Shown here: positions 30,020 through 46,370 of the stretch, piece by piece | How positions within the stretch are numbered: position 1 is the first letter of the stretch | Layout: each line of letters opens with the position of its first letter | Source of the DNA: Megachile rotundata | Taxonomy: Eukaryota > Arthropoda > Insecta > Hymenoptera > Megachilidae | Assembly: GCF_050947335.1 (NCBI RefSeq) | Contig: NW_027473341.1 | Coordinates: forward strand, 1,116,001 to 1,180,000 | Direction of reading: 5' to 3' | DNA length: 64,000 bases | Translations under genes and position numbers: made by a program | Notes under the pieces: generated by a model | Databases searched by the model: none | What the model saw: the letters and a program-made list of their open reading frames with translations, nothing else | Told to the model about the DNA's origin: nothing

Positions 30020-33000
30020 CAATCATACAATCACAATCATACAATCGCAATCATACAATTACAATATCCCAAATACAATCTCCCAAATACAATCATACAA
30101 TCACAATCATACATACACAATCATACAATCACAATCATACAATCGCAATCATACAATCGCAATCATAAAATTACAATATCCCAAATACAATCTCCCAAAT
30201 ACAATCATACAATCACAATCATACAATCACAATCATACAATCACAATCATACAATCACAATCATACAATCACAATCATACAATCACAATCATACAATCAC
30301 AATCATACAATCGCAATAATACAATTACAATATCCCAAATACAATCTCCCAAATACAATCATACAATCACAATCACACAATCACAATCATACAATCATAA
30401 TCATACAATTACAATCATACATCACAATCATACAATCACAATCATACTATCACAATCATACAATCACAATCATACAGTCACAATCATACAATCACAATCA
30501 TACAATCACAATCATACAATCGCAATCATACAATTACAATCTCCCAAATACAATCTCCCAACTACAATTTTCCAAATACAATCATACAATCACAATCATA
30601 CAATCACAATCATACAATCACAATCATACAATCACAATCATACAATCATAATCATACAATTACAATCATACATCACAATCATACAATCACAATCATACAA
30701 TCGCAATCATACAATTACAATCTCCCAAATACAATCTCCCAAATACAATCACCCAAATACAATCATACAATCACAATCATACAATCATAATCATACATTC
30801 AAAATCATGCAATCACAATCATACAATCACAATCATGCAATCACAATCATACAATCATAATCATGCAATCACAATCATACAGTCACAATCGTACAATCAC
30901 AATCGTACAATCACAATCGTACAACCACAATCAGACAATCACAATCATACAATCACAATCATACAATCACAATCATACAATCACAATCATACAATCACAA
31001 TCATACAATCACAATCATACAATCACAATCATACAATCACAATCATACAATCACAAAAATACAATCATAATCATACAATCACAATCATACAATCGCAATC
31101 ATACAATCACAATCATACAATCATAATCATGCAATCACAATCATACGATCGCAATCATACAATCACAATCATACCATCACAATCATACAATCACAATCAT
31201 ACAATCATACTCATACAATTACAATCATACATCACAATCATACAATCACAATCATACAATCGCAATCATACAATAACAATCATACAATCGCAATCATACA
31301 ATTACAATCTCCCAAATACAATCTCCCAAATACAATCTCCCAGATACAATCATACAATCACAATCATACAATCACAATCATACAATCATAATCATACAAT
31401 TACAATCATACATCACAATCATACAATCACAATCATACAATCGCAATCATACAATCACAATCATACAATCGCAATCATACAATTACAATCTCCCAAATAC
31501 AATCTCCCAAATACAATCTCCCAAATACAATCATACAATCACAATCATACAATCACAATCATACAATCACAATCATACAATCACAATCATACAATCACAA
31601 TCATACTATCACAATCATACAATCACAATCATACAATCACAATCATACAATCACAATCATACTTTCACAATCATACAATCACAATCATACAATCACAATC
31701 ATACTATCACAATCGTACAATCACAATCGTACAATCACAATCGTACATTCACAATCATACAATCACAATCATACAATCACAATGATACAATCACAATCAT
31801 ACAATCACAATCATACAATCACAATCATACAATCACAATCATACAATCACAATCATACAATCAGAATCATACAATCACATTCATACAATCGCAAGCATAC
31901 AATCACAATCATACAATCTCAATCATACAATCACAATCATACAATCATAATCATACAATTACAATCATACATCACAATCATACAATCACAATCATACAAT
32001 CGCAATCATACAATTACAATATCCCAAATACAATCTCCCAAATACAATCATACAATCACAATCATACAATCACAATCATACAATCACAATCATACAATCA
32101 CAATCATACAATCACAATCATACAATCACAATCATACAATCGCATTCATACAATCGCAATCATACAATCACAATCATACAATCGCAATCATACAATTACA
32201 ATCTCCCAAATACAATCTCCCAAATACAATCACCCAAATACAATCATACAATCACAATCATACAATCACAATCATACAATCATAATCATACAATTACAAT
32301 CATACATCACAATCAGACAATCACAATCATACAATCGCAATCATATAATCACAATCATACAATCGCAATCATACAATTACAATCTCCCAAATGCAATCTC
32401 CCAAATACAATCTCCCAGATACAATCATACAATCACAATCATGCAATCACAATCATACAATCAGAATCATACAATCACAATCATACAATCACAATCATAC
32501 AATCACAATCATACAATCACAATCATACAATCACAATCATACAATCACAATCATACAATCACAATCATACAATCACAATCATACTTTCACAATCATACAA
32601 TCACAATCATACAATCACAATCATACAATCACAGTCATACAATCACAGTCATACAATCACAATCATACTATCACAATCGTACAATCACAATCGTACAATC
32701 ACAATCGTACATTCACAATCATACAATCACAATCATACAATCACAATCATACAATCACAATCATACAATCACAATCATACAATCACAATCATACAATCAC
32801 AATCATACAATCAAAATCATACAATCACAATCATACAATCACATTCATACAATCGCAAGCATACAATCACAATCATACAATCTCAATCATACAATCACAA
32901 TCATACAATCATAATCATACAATTACAATCATACATCACAATCATACAATCACAATCATACAATCGCAATCATACAATTACAATATCCCAAATACAATCT

Positions 33001-35816
33001 CCCAAATACAATCATACAATCACAATCATACAATCACAATCATACAATCACAATCATACAATCACAATCATACAATCACAATCATACAATCACAATCATA
33101 CAATCGCATTCATACAATCGCAATCATACAATCACAATCATACAATCGCAATCATACAATTACAATCTCCCAAATACAATCTCCCAAATACAATCACCCA
33201 AATACAATCATACAATCACAATCATACAATCACAATCATACAATCACAATCATACAATCACAATCATGCAATCACAATCATACAATCATAATCATACAAA
33301 CACAATCATACAATCACAATCATACAATCACAATCATACAATCGCAATCATACAATTACAATCTCCCAAATACAATCTCCCAAATACAATCACCCAAATA
33401 CAATCATACAATCACAATCATACAATCACAATCATACAATCATAATCATACAATTACAATCATACAATCACAATTATGCAATCACAATCATACAATCGCA
33501 TTCATACAATCGCAATCATACAATCACAATCATACAATCACAATCATACAATCACAATCATAAAATCACAAAAATACCAACTTAATCATACAATCACAAT
33601 CATACAATCGCAATCGTACAATCACAATCATACAATCACAATCATACAATCACAATCATACGATCGCAATCATACAATCACAATCATACCATCACAATCA
33701 TACAATCACAATCATACAATCATAATCATACAATTACAATCATACATCACAATCATACAATCACAATCATACAATCGCAATCATACAATTACAATATCCC
33801 AAATACAATCTCCCAAATACAATCATACAATCACAATCATACATACACAATCATACAATCACAATCATGCATACACAATCATACAATCACAATCATACAA
33901 TCGCAATCATACAATCGCAATCATACAATTACAATATCCCAAATACAATCTCCCAAATACAATCATACAATCACAATCATACAATCACAATCATACAATC
34001 ATAATCATACAATTACAATCATACATCACAATCATACAATCACAATCATACAATCGCAATCATACAATCACAATCATACAATCGCAATCATACAATTACA
34101 ATCTCCCAAATACAATCTCCCAAATACAATCTCCCAAATACAATCATACAATCACAATCATACAATCACAATCATACAATCACAATCATACAATCACAAT
34201 CATACAATCACAATCATACTATCACAATCATACAATCACAATCATACAATCACAATCATACAATCACAATCATACAATCACAATCATACATTCAAAATCA
34301 TGCAATCACAATCATACAATCACAATCATGCAATCACAATCGTACAATTATAATCATACAATCACAATCATACAATCACAATCATACAACCACAATCATA
34401 CAATCACAATCATACAATCGCAATCATACAATTACAATATCCCAAATACAATCTCCCAAATACAATCATACAATCACAATCATACATACACAATCATACA
34501 ATCACAATCATACAATCGCAATCATACAATCGCAATCATAAAATTACAATATCCCAAATACAATCTCCCAAATACAATCATACAATCACAATCATACAAT
34601 CACAATCATACAATCACAATCATACAATCACAATCATACAATCACAATCATACAATCACAATCATACAATCACAATCATACAATCGCAATAATACAATTA
34701 CAATATCCCAAATACAATCTCCCAAATACAATCATACAATCACAATCACACAATCACAATCATACAATCACAATCATACAATTACAATCATACATCACAA
34801 TCATACAATCACAATCATACTATCACAATCATACAATCACAATCATACAGTCACAATCATACAATCACAATCATACAATCACAATCATACAATCGCAATC
34901 ATACAATTACAATCTCCCAAATACAATCTCCCAACTACAATTTTCCAAATACAATCATACAATCACAATCATACAATCACAATCATACAATCACAATCAT
35001 ACAAACACAATCATACAATCATAATCATACAATTACAATCATACATCACAATCATACAATCACAATCATACAATCGCAATCATACAATTACAATCTCCCA
35101 AATACAATCTCCCAAATACAATCACCCAAATACAATCATACAATCACAATCATACAATCATAATCATACATTCAAAATCATGTAATCACAATCATACAAT
35201 CACAATCATGCAATCACAATCATACAATCATAATCATGCAATCACAATCATACAGTCACAATCGTACAATCACAATCGTACAATCACAATCGTACAACCA
35301 CAATCAGACAATCACAATCATACAATCACAATCATACAATCACAATCATACAATCACAATCATACAATCACAATCATACAATCACAATCATACAATCACA
35401 ATCATACAATCACAAAAATACAATCATAATCATACAATCACAATCATACAATCGCAATCATACAATCGCAATCATACAATCACAATCATACAATCATAAT
35501 CATGCAATCACAATCATACGATCGCAATCATACAATCACAATCATACCATCACAATCATACAATCACAATCATACAATCATACTCATACAATTACAATCA
35601 TACATCACAATCATACAATCACAATCATACAATCGCAATCATACAATAACAATCATACAATCGCAATCATACAATTACAATCTCCCAAATACAATCTCCC
35701 AAATACAATCTCCCAGATACAATCATACAATCACAATCATACAATCACAATCATACAATCATAATCATACAATTACAATCATACATCACAATCATACAAT
35801 CACAATCATACAATCG
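30020..35816. repeat. 5,797-bp tandem higher-order repeat, copy 1
   Basis: First of two adjacent copies. Landmarks recur at a shift of exactly 5,797: family-1b punctuation 30,795 to 36,592, an aatgatac variant 31,782 to 37,579, the ctcccaaatgc unit 32,391 to 38,188, the acaattatgc unit 33,476 to 39,273, family-3 punctuation 34,288 to 40,085. One period contains 13 copies of the 13-bp unit acatcacaatcat (starting near 30,418, 30,670, 31,228, 31,409, 31,967, 32,304, 32,932, 33,743, 34,021, 34,793, 35,041, 35,603, 35,781), and 402 x 14 + 13 x 13 = 5,797. Private to this copy is a C-to-T change giving catgtaatc at about 35,183. Confidence 0.92.
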
Positions 35817-38800
35817 CAATCATACAATCACAATCATACAATCGCAATCATACAATTACAATATCCCAAATACAATCTCCCAAATACAATCATACAATCA
35901 CAATCATACATACACAATCATACAATCACAATCATACAATCGCAATCATACAATCGCAATCATAAAATTACAATATCCCAAATACAATCTCCCAAATACA
36001 ATCATACAATCACAATCATACAATCACAATCATACAATCACAATCATACAGTCACAATCATACAATCACAATCATACAATCACAATCATACAATCACAAT
36101 CATACAATCGCAATAATACAATTACAATATCCCAAATACAATCTCCCAAATACAATCATACAATCACAATCACACAATCACAATCATACAATCATAATCA
36201 TACAATTACAATCATACATCACAATCATACAATCACAATCATACTATCACAATCATACAATCACAATCATACAGTCACAATCATACAATCACAATCATAC
36301 AATCACAATCATACAATCGCAATCATACAATTACAATCTCCCAAATACAATCTCCCAACTACAATTTTCCAAATACAATCATACAATCACAATCATACAA
36401 TCACAATCATACAATCACAATCATACAATCACAATCATACAATCATAATCATACAATTACAATCATACATCACAATCATACAATCACAATCATACAATCG
36501 CAATCATACAATTACAATCTCCCAAATACAATCTCCCAAATACAATCACCCAAATACAATCATACAATCACAATCATACAATCATAATCATACATTCAAA
36601 ATCATGCAATCACAATCATACAATCACAATCATGCAATCACAATCATACAATCATAATCATGCAATCACAATCATACAGTCACAATCGTACAATCACAAT
36701 CGTACAATCACAATCGTACAACCACAATCAGACAATCACAATCATACAATCACAATCATACAATCACAATCATACAATCACAATCATACAATCACAATCA
36801 TACAATCACAATCATACAATCACAATCATACAATCACAATCATACAATCACAAAAATACAATCATAATCATACAATCACAATCATACAATCGCAATCATA
36901 CAATCACAATCATACAATCATAATCATGCAATCACAATCATACGATCGCAATCATACAATCACAATCATACCATCACAATCATACAATCACAATCATACA
37001 ATCATACTCATACAATTACAATCATACATCACAATCATACAATCACAATCATACAATCGCAATCATACAATAACAATCATACAATCGCAATCATACAATT
37101 ACAATCTCCCAAATACAATCTCCCAAATACAATCTCCCAGATACAATCATACAATCACAATCATACAATCACAATCATACAATCATAATCATACAATTAC
37201 AATCATACATCACAATCATACAATCACAATCATACAATCGCAATCATACAATCACAATCATACAATCGCAATCATACAATTACAATCTCCCAAATACAAT
37301 CTCCCAAATACAATCTCCCAAATACAATCATACAATCACAATCATACAATCACAATCATACAATCACAATCATACAATCACAATCATACAATCACAATCA
37401 TACTATCACAATCATACAATCACAATCATACAATCACAATCATACAATCACAATCATACTTTCACAATCATACAATCACAATCATACAATCACAATCATA
37501 CTATCACAATCGTACAATCACAATCGTACAATCACAATCGTACATTCACAATCATACAATCACAATCATACAATCACAATGATACAATCACAATCATACA
37601 ATCACAATCATACAATCACAATCATACAATCACAATCATACAATCACAATCATACAATCAGAATCATACAATCACATTCATACAATCGCAAGCATACAAT
37701 CACAATCATACAATCTCAATCATACAATCACAATCATACAATCATAATCATACAATTACAATCATACATCACAATCATACAATCACAATCATACAATCGC
37801 AATCATACAATTACAATATCCCAAATACAATCTCCCAAATACAATCATACAATCACAATCATACAATCACAATCATACAATCACAATCATACAATCACAA
37901 TCATACAATCACAATCATACAATCACAATCATACAATCGCATTCATACAATCGCAATCATACAATCACAATCATACAATCGCAATCATACAATTACAATC
38001 TCCCAAATACAATCTCCCAAATACAATCACCCAAATACAATCATACAATCACAATCATACAATCACAATCATACAATCATAATCATACAATTACAATCAT
38101 ACATCACAATCAGACAATCACAATCATACAATCGCAATCATATAATCACAATCATACAATCGCAATCATACAATTACAATCTCCCAAATGCAATCTCCCA
38201 AATACAATCTCCCAGATACAATCATACAATCACAATCATGCAATCACAATCATACAATCAGAATCATACAATCACAATCATACAATCACAATCATACAAT
38301 CACAATCATACAATCACAATCATACAATCACAATCATACAATCACAATCATACAATCACAATCATACAATCACAATCATACTTTCACAATCATACAATCA
38401 CAATCATACAATCACAATCATACAATCACAGTCATACAATCACAGTCATACAATCACAATCATACTATCACAATCGTACAATCACAATCGTACAATCACA
38501 ATCGTACATTCACAATCATACAATCACAATCATACAATCACAATCATACAATCACAATCATACAATCACAATCATACAATCACAATCATACAATCACAAT
38601 CATACAATCAAAATCATACAATCACAATCATACAATCACATTCATACAATCGCAAGCATACAATCACAATCATACAATCTCAATCATACAATCACAATCA
38701 TACAATCATAATCATACAATTACAATCATACATCACAATCATACAATCACAATCATACAATCGCAATCATACAATTACAATATCCCAAATACAATCTCCC

Positions 38801-41630
38801 AAATACAATCATACAATCACAATCATACAATCACAATCATACAATCACAATCATACAATCACAATCATACAATCACAATCATACAATCACAATCATACAA
38901 TCGCATTCATACAATCGCAATCATACAATCACAATCATACAATCGCAATCATACAATTACAATCTCCCAAATACAATCTCCCAAATACAATCACCCAAAT
39001 ACAATCATACAATCACAATCATACAATCACAATCATACAATCACAATCATACAATCACAATCATGCAATCACAATCATACAATCATAATCATACAAACAC
39101 AATCATACAATCACAATCATACAATCACAATCATACAATCGCAATCATACAATTACAATCTCCCAAATACAATCTCCCAAATACAATCACCCAAATACAA
39201 TCATACAATCACAATCATACAATCACAATCATACAATCATAATCATACAATTACAATCATACAATCACAATTATGCAATCACAATCATACAATCGCATTC
39301 ATACAATCGCAATCATACAATCACAATCATACAATCACAATCATACAATCACAATCATAAAATCACAAAAATACCAACTTAATCATACAATCACAATCAT
39401 ACAATCGCAATCGTACAATCACAATCATACAATCACAATCATACAATCACAATCATACGATCGCAATCATACAATCACAATCATACCATCACAATCATAC
39501 AATCACAATCATACAATCATAATCATACAATTACAATCATACATCACAATCATACAATCACAATCATACAATCGCAATCATACAATTACAATATCCCAAA
39601 TACAATCTCCCAAATACAATCATACAATCACAATCATACATACACAATCATACAATCACAATCATGCATACACAATCATACAATCACAATCATACAATCG
39701 CAATCATACAATCGCAATCATACAATTACAATATCCCAAATACAATCTCCCAAATACAATCATACAATCACAATCATACAATCACAATCATACAATCATA
39801 ATCATACAATTACAATCATACATCACAATCATACAATCACAATCATACAATCGCAATCATACAATCACAATCATACAATCGCAATCATACAATTACAATC
39901 TCCCAAATACAATCTCCCAAATACAATCTCCCAAATACAATCATACAATCACAATCATACAATCACAATCATACAATCACAATCATACAATCACAATCAT
40001 ACAATCACAATCATACTATCACAATCATACAATCACAATCATACAATCACAATCATACAATCACAATCATACAATCACAATCATACATTCAAAATCATGC
40101 AATCACAATCATACAATCACAATCATGCAATCACAATCGTACAATTATAATCATACAATCACAATCATACAATCACAATCATACAACCACAATCATACAA
40201 TCACAATCATACAATCGCAATCATACAATTACAATATCCCAAATACAATCTCCCAAATACAATCATACAATCACAATCATACATACACAATCATACAATC
40301 ACAATCATACAATCGCAATCATACAATCGCAATCATAAAATTACAATATCCCAAATACAATCTCCCAAATACAATCATACAATCACAATCATACAATCAC
40401 AATCATACAATCACAATCATACAATCACAATCATACAATCACAATCATACAATCACAATCATACAATCGCAATAATACAATTACAATATCCCAAATACAA
40501 TCTCCCAAATACAATCATACAATCACAATCACACAATCACAATCATACAATCACAATCATACAATTACAATCATACATCACAATCATACAATCACAATCA
40601 TACTATCACAATCATACAATCACAATCATACAGTCACAATCATACAATCACAATCATACAATCACAATCATACAATCGCAATCATACAATTACAATCTCC
40701 CAAATACAATCTCCCAACTACAATTTTCCAAATACAATCATACAATCACAATCATACAATCACAATCATACAATCACAATCATACAAACACAATCATACA
40801 ATCATAATCATACAATTACAATCATACATCACAATCATACAATCACAATCATACAATCGCAATCATACAATTACAATCTCCCAAATACAATCTCCCAAAT
40901 ACAATCACCCAAATACAATCATACAATCACAATCATACAATCATAATCATACATTCAAAATCATGCAATCACAATCATACAATCACAATCATGCAATCAC
41001 AATCATACAATCATAATCATGCAATCACAATCATACAGTCACAATCGTACAATCACAATCGTACAATCACAATCGTACAACCACAATCAGACAATCACAA
41101 TCATACAATCACAATCATACAATCACAATCATACAATCACAATCATACAATCACAATCATACAATCACAATCATACAATCACAATCATACAATCACAATC
41201 ATACAATCACAAAAATACAATCATAATCATACAATCACAATCATACAATCGCAATCATACAATCGCAATCATACAATCACAATCATACAATCATAATCAT
41301 GCAATCACAATCATACGATCGCAATCATACAATCACAATCATACCATCACAATCATACAATCACAATCATACAATCATACTCATACAATTACAATCATAC
41401 ATCACAATCATACAATCACAATCATACAATCGCAATCATACAATAACAATCATACAATCGCAATCATACAATTACAATCTCCCAAATACAATCTCCCAAA
41501 TACAATCTCCCAGATACAATCATACAATCACAATCATACAATCACAATCATACAATCATAATCATACAATTACAATCATACATCACAATCATACAATCAC
41601 AATCATACAATCGCAATCATACAATCACAA
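35817..41630. repeat. 5,797-bp tandem higher-order repeat, copy 2
   Basis: Second copy of 30,020-35,816. The shift is 5,797 up to about 40.4 kb, 5,783 between about 40,471 and 41,019 (one unit lost) and again 5,797 at 41,299. Junction with copy 1 is near 35,815, where the cassette switches from the 30.0-kb type to the 35.8-kb type. It diverges at about 41,640, where ctcgaaaaat replaces atatcccaaat. Family-1b punctuation stands at 36,592 and 40,951, family-3 at 40,085, CGATCG at 36,943, 39,458 and 41,316, accaacttaatcat at 39,373. High similarity over the whole period marks this as one of the youngest events in the window. Confidence 0.92.
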
Positions 41631-44400
41631 TCATACAATCGCAATCATACAATTACAATCTCCCAAATACAATCTCCCAAATACAATCTCGAAAAATACA
41701 ATCATACAATCACAATCATACAATCACAATCATACAATCACAATCATACAATCACAATCATACAATCACAATCATACTATCGCAATCATACAATCACAAT
41801 CATACAATCACAATCATACAATCACAATCATACTTTCACAATCATACAATCACAATCATACAATCACAATCATACTTTCACAATCATACAATCACAATCG
41901 TACAACCACAATCATACAATCACAATCATACAATCACAATCATACAATCACAATCATACTTTCAAAATCATACAATCACAATCATACAATCACAATCATA
42001 CAATCACAATCATACAATCACAGTCATACAATCACAATCATACAATCACAATCATACTATCACAATCATACAATCACAATCGTACAATCACAATCGTACA
42101 TTCACAATCATACAATCACAATCATACAATCACAATCATACAATCACAATCATACAATCACAATCATACAATCACAATCATACAATCACAATCATACAAT
42201 CACAATCATACAATCACAATCATACAATCAGAATCATACAATCACATTCATACAATCGCAATCATACAATCACAATCATACAATCACAATCATACAATCA
42301 CAATCATACAATCAAAATCATACAATCACAATCATACAATCACATTCATACAATCGCAAGCATACAATCACAATCATACAATCTCAATCATACAATCACA
42401 ATCATACAATCATAATCATACAATTACAATCATACATCACAATCATACAATCACAATCATACAATCGCAATCATACAATTACAATATCCCAAATACAATC
42501 TCCCAAATACAATCATACAATCACAATCATACAATCACAATCATACAATCACAATCATACAATCACAATCATACAATCACAATCATACAATCGCATTCAT
42601 ACAATCGCAATCATACAATCACAATCATACAATCGCAATCATACAATTACAATCTCCCAAATACAATCTCCCAAATACAATCACCCAAATACAATCATAC
42701 AATCACAATCGTACAATCACAATCATACAATCACAATCATACAATCACAATCATGCAATCACAATCATACAATCATAATCATACAAACACAATCATACAA
42801 TCACAATCATACAATCACAATCATACAATCGCAATCATACAATTACAATCTCCCAAATACAATCTCCCAAATACAATCACCCAAATACAATCATACAATC
42901 ACAATCATACAATCACAATCATACAATCATAATCATACAATTACAATCATACATCACAATCAGACAATCACAATCATACAATCGCAATCATATAATCACA
43001 ATCACACAATCGCAATCATACAATTACAATCTCCCAAATACAATCTCCCAGATACAATCATACAATCACAATCATGCAATCACAATCATACAATCAGAAT
43101 CATACAATCACAATCATTCAATAACAATCGTGCAATCATAATCGTACAAACACAATCGCACAACCACAATCAGACAATCACACTCATACAATCACAATCA
43201 TACAATCACAATCATACAATCACAATCATACCATCACAATCATACTTTCACAATCATACAATCACAATCATACAATCACAATCATACAATCACAGTCATA
43301 CAATCACAATCATACAATCACAATCATACTATCACAATCATACAATCACAATCATACAATCACAATCATACAATCACAATCATACAATCATAATCATACA
43401 ATCACAATCATACAATCACAATCATACAATCACAATCATACTATCACAATCATACAATCACAATCATACAATCTCAATCATACAATCACAATCATACAAT
43501 CATAATCATACAATTACAATCATACATCACAATCATACAATCACAATCATACAATCGCAATCATACAATTACAATATCCCAAATACAATCTCCCAAATAC
43601 AATCATACAATCACAATCATACAATCACAATCATACAATCACAATCATACAATCACAATCATACAATCACAATCATACAATCACAATCATACAATCGCAT
43701 TCATACAATCGCAATCATACAATCACAATCATACAATCGCAATCATACAATTACAATCTCCCAAATACAATCTCCCAAATACAATCACCCAAATACAATC
43801 ATACAATCACAATCATACAATCACAATCATACAATCACAATCATACAATCACAATCATGCAATCACAATCATACAATCATAATCATACAAACACAATCAT
43901 ACAATCACAATCATACAATCACAATCATACAATCGCAATCATACAATTACAATCTCCCAAATACAATCTCCCAAATACAATCACCCAAATACAATCATAC
44001 AATCACAATCATACAATCATAATCATACAATTACAATCATACATCACAATCAGACAATCACAATCATACAATCGCAATCATATAATCACAATCACACAAT
44101 CGCAATCATACAATTACAATCTCCCAAATACAATCTCCCAGATACAATCATACAATCACAATCATGCAATCACAATCATACAATCAGAATCATACAATCA
44201 CAATCATTCAATAACAATCGTACAATCATAATCGTACAATCACAATCGCACAACCACAATCAGACAATCACACTCATACAATCACAATCATACAATCACA
44301 ATCATACAATCACAATCATACCATCACAATCATACTTTCACAATCATACAATCACAATCATACAATCACAATCATACAATCACAGTCATACAATCACAAT
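41631..44400. repeat. 6-kb higher-order repeat, copy B (right part)
   Basis: Continues the match to 22,150-24,700. It begins with the 15-bp unit at 41,691, then pairs of actttcacaatcat units, an acaaccacaatcat unit near 41,903, cgtac units near 42,075, gcaagcat units, two blocks with ttcaataacaatcg (43,117 and 44,207) and ctcccaaat cassettes. It differs from 22-24.7 kb by an actatcgcaatcat near 41,775 (actatcacaatcat there), an acaaacacaatcgc unit near 43,147 (acaatcacaatcgc there) and an extra 17-unit stretch near 43.6-43.86 kb. Confidence 0.83.
41691..41705. repeat. 15-bp unit gaaaaatacaatcat, copy 2
   Basis: Same variant as at 22,199, at shift 19,492, which supports common descent of the two 6-kb blocks. 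It stands at the right end of the 5,797-bp tandem pair, where the two higher-order structures meet. Confidence 0.85.
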
Positions 44401-46370
44401 CATACAATCACAATCATACTATCACAATCATACAATCACAATCATACAATCACACTCATACAATCACAATCATACAATCATAATCATACAATCACAATCA
44501 TACAATCACAATCATACAATCACAATCATACAATCACAATCATACAATCGCAAGCATACAATCACAATCATACAATCTCAATCATACAATCACAATCATA
44601 CAATCATAATCATACAATTACAGTCATACATCACAATCATACAATCACAATCATACAATCGCAATCATACAATCACAATCATACAATCGCAATCATACAA
44701 TTACAATCTCCCAAATACAATCTCCCAAATACAATCTCCCAAATACAATCAAACAATCACAATCATACAATCACAATCATACAATCACAATCATACAATC
44801 ACAATCATACTATCACAATCGTACAATCACAATCGTACAATCACAATCGCACAACCACAATCAGACAATCACAATCATACAATCACAATCATACAATCAC
44901 AATCATACAATCACAATCATACAATCACAATCATACAATCACAATCATACTTTCACAATCATACTTTCACAATCATACTATCACAATCATACAATCACAA
45001 TCATACAATCACAGTCATACAATAACAATCATATAATCACAATCATACTATCACAATCATACAATCACAACCATACAATCACAATCATATAATCACAATC
45101 ATACAATCACAATCATACAATCACAATCATACAATCACAATCATACAATCACAATCAAAGAATCACAATCACACAATCACAATCATACAATCGCAAGCAT
45201 ACAATCACAATCATACAATCTCAATCATACAATCACAATCATACAATCACAATCATACAATCATAATCATACAATTACAATCATACATCACAATCATACA
45301 ATCACAATCATACAATCGCAATCATACAATTACAATATCCCAAATACAATCTCCCAAATACAATCATACAATCACAATCATACAATCACAATCATACAAT
45401 CGCAAGCATACAATCACAATCATACAATCGCAATCATACAATCACAATCATACAATCATAATCATACAATTACAATCATACATCACAATCATACAATCAC
45501 AATCATACAATCACAATCATACTATCGCAATCATACAATCACAATCATACAATCACAATCATACGATCACAATCATACAATCACAACCATTCAATCACAA
45601 TCATACATTCAAAATCATGCAATCACAATCATACAATCACAATCATGCAATCACAATCATACAATCATATTCATACAATCACAATCATACAATCACAATC
45701 GTACATTCACAATCGTACAATCACAATCGCACAACCACAATCAGACAATCACACTCATACAATCACAATCATACAATCACAATCATACAATCACAATCAT
45801 ACAATCACAATCATACAATCACAATCATACAATCACAATCATACAATCACAATCATACAATCACATTCATACAATCGCAAGCATACAATCACAATCATAC
45901 AATCTCAATCATACACTCACAATCATACAATCACAATCATACAATCGCAATCATACAATTACAATATCCCAAATACAATCTCCCAAATACAATCATACAA
46001 TCACAATCATACAATTACAATATCCCAAATACAATCTCCCAAATACAATCATACAATCACAATCATACATACACAATCATACAATCACAATCATACAATC
46101 GCAATCATACAATCGCAATCATACAATTACAATATCCCAAATACAATCTCCCAAATACAATCATACAATCACAATTATACAATCACAATCATACAATCAC
46201 AATCATACAATCGCAATCATACAATTACAATATCCCAAATACAATCTCCCAAATACAATCATACAATCACAATCACACAATCACAATCATACAATCATAA
46301 TCATACAATTACAATCATACATCACAATCATACAATCACAATCATACTATCACAATCATACAATCACAAT
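44401..46370. repeat. Mosaic block shared with 51.9-52.9 kb
   Basis: From the aatcaaacaatcac variant at 44,751 to family-4 punctuation at 45,605, this block reappears at 51,889 (shift 7,138) to 52,659 (shift 7,054), and again near 54,221-55,089 and 56.1-56.85 kb. Diagnostic units are acaataacaatcat, ataatcacaatcat, acaaccatac, and the pair acaatcacaatcaa / agaatcacaatcac near 45,144-45,171. Paired actttcacaatcat units near 44,950 are kept at 54.42 and 56.19 kb but absent at 52.0 kb. The stretch 45.85-46.35 kb has an unusual density of atatcccaaat cassettes (four within 300 bp). Confidence 0.8.
45605..45766. repeat. Punctuation block, family 4 (type copy)
   Basis: Preceded by an acaaccat-tcaatc pair. 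It contains acaatcatattcat in place of acaatcataatcat, then acattcacaatcgt, cgc, acaaccacaatcag and acaatcacactcat. Copies begin at 52,659, 55,089 and 56,849. It occurs only in the right third of the window. Confidence 0.88.

Noticed and set aside
41299..44022. Open frame of 907 codons, and similar ones at 21,541-24,138 (865) and 2,313-4,478 (721)
   Set aside because: The unit has no + strand stop in any frame, so long frames are expected by construction. Two or three overlapping frames give the same peptide in shifted phase, starts and ends follow the gcaatc and acaatcataatcat variants, and insertions or deletions of whole units change frame freely. No signal, domain or codon bias suggests a gene.
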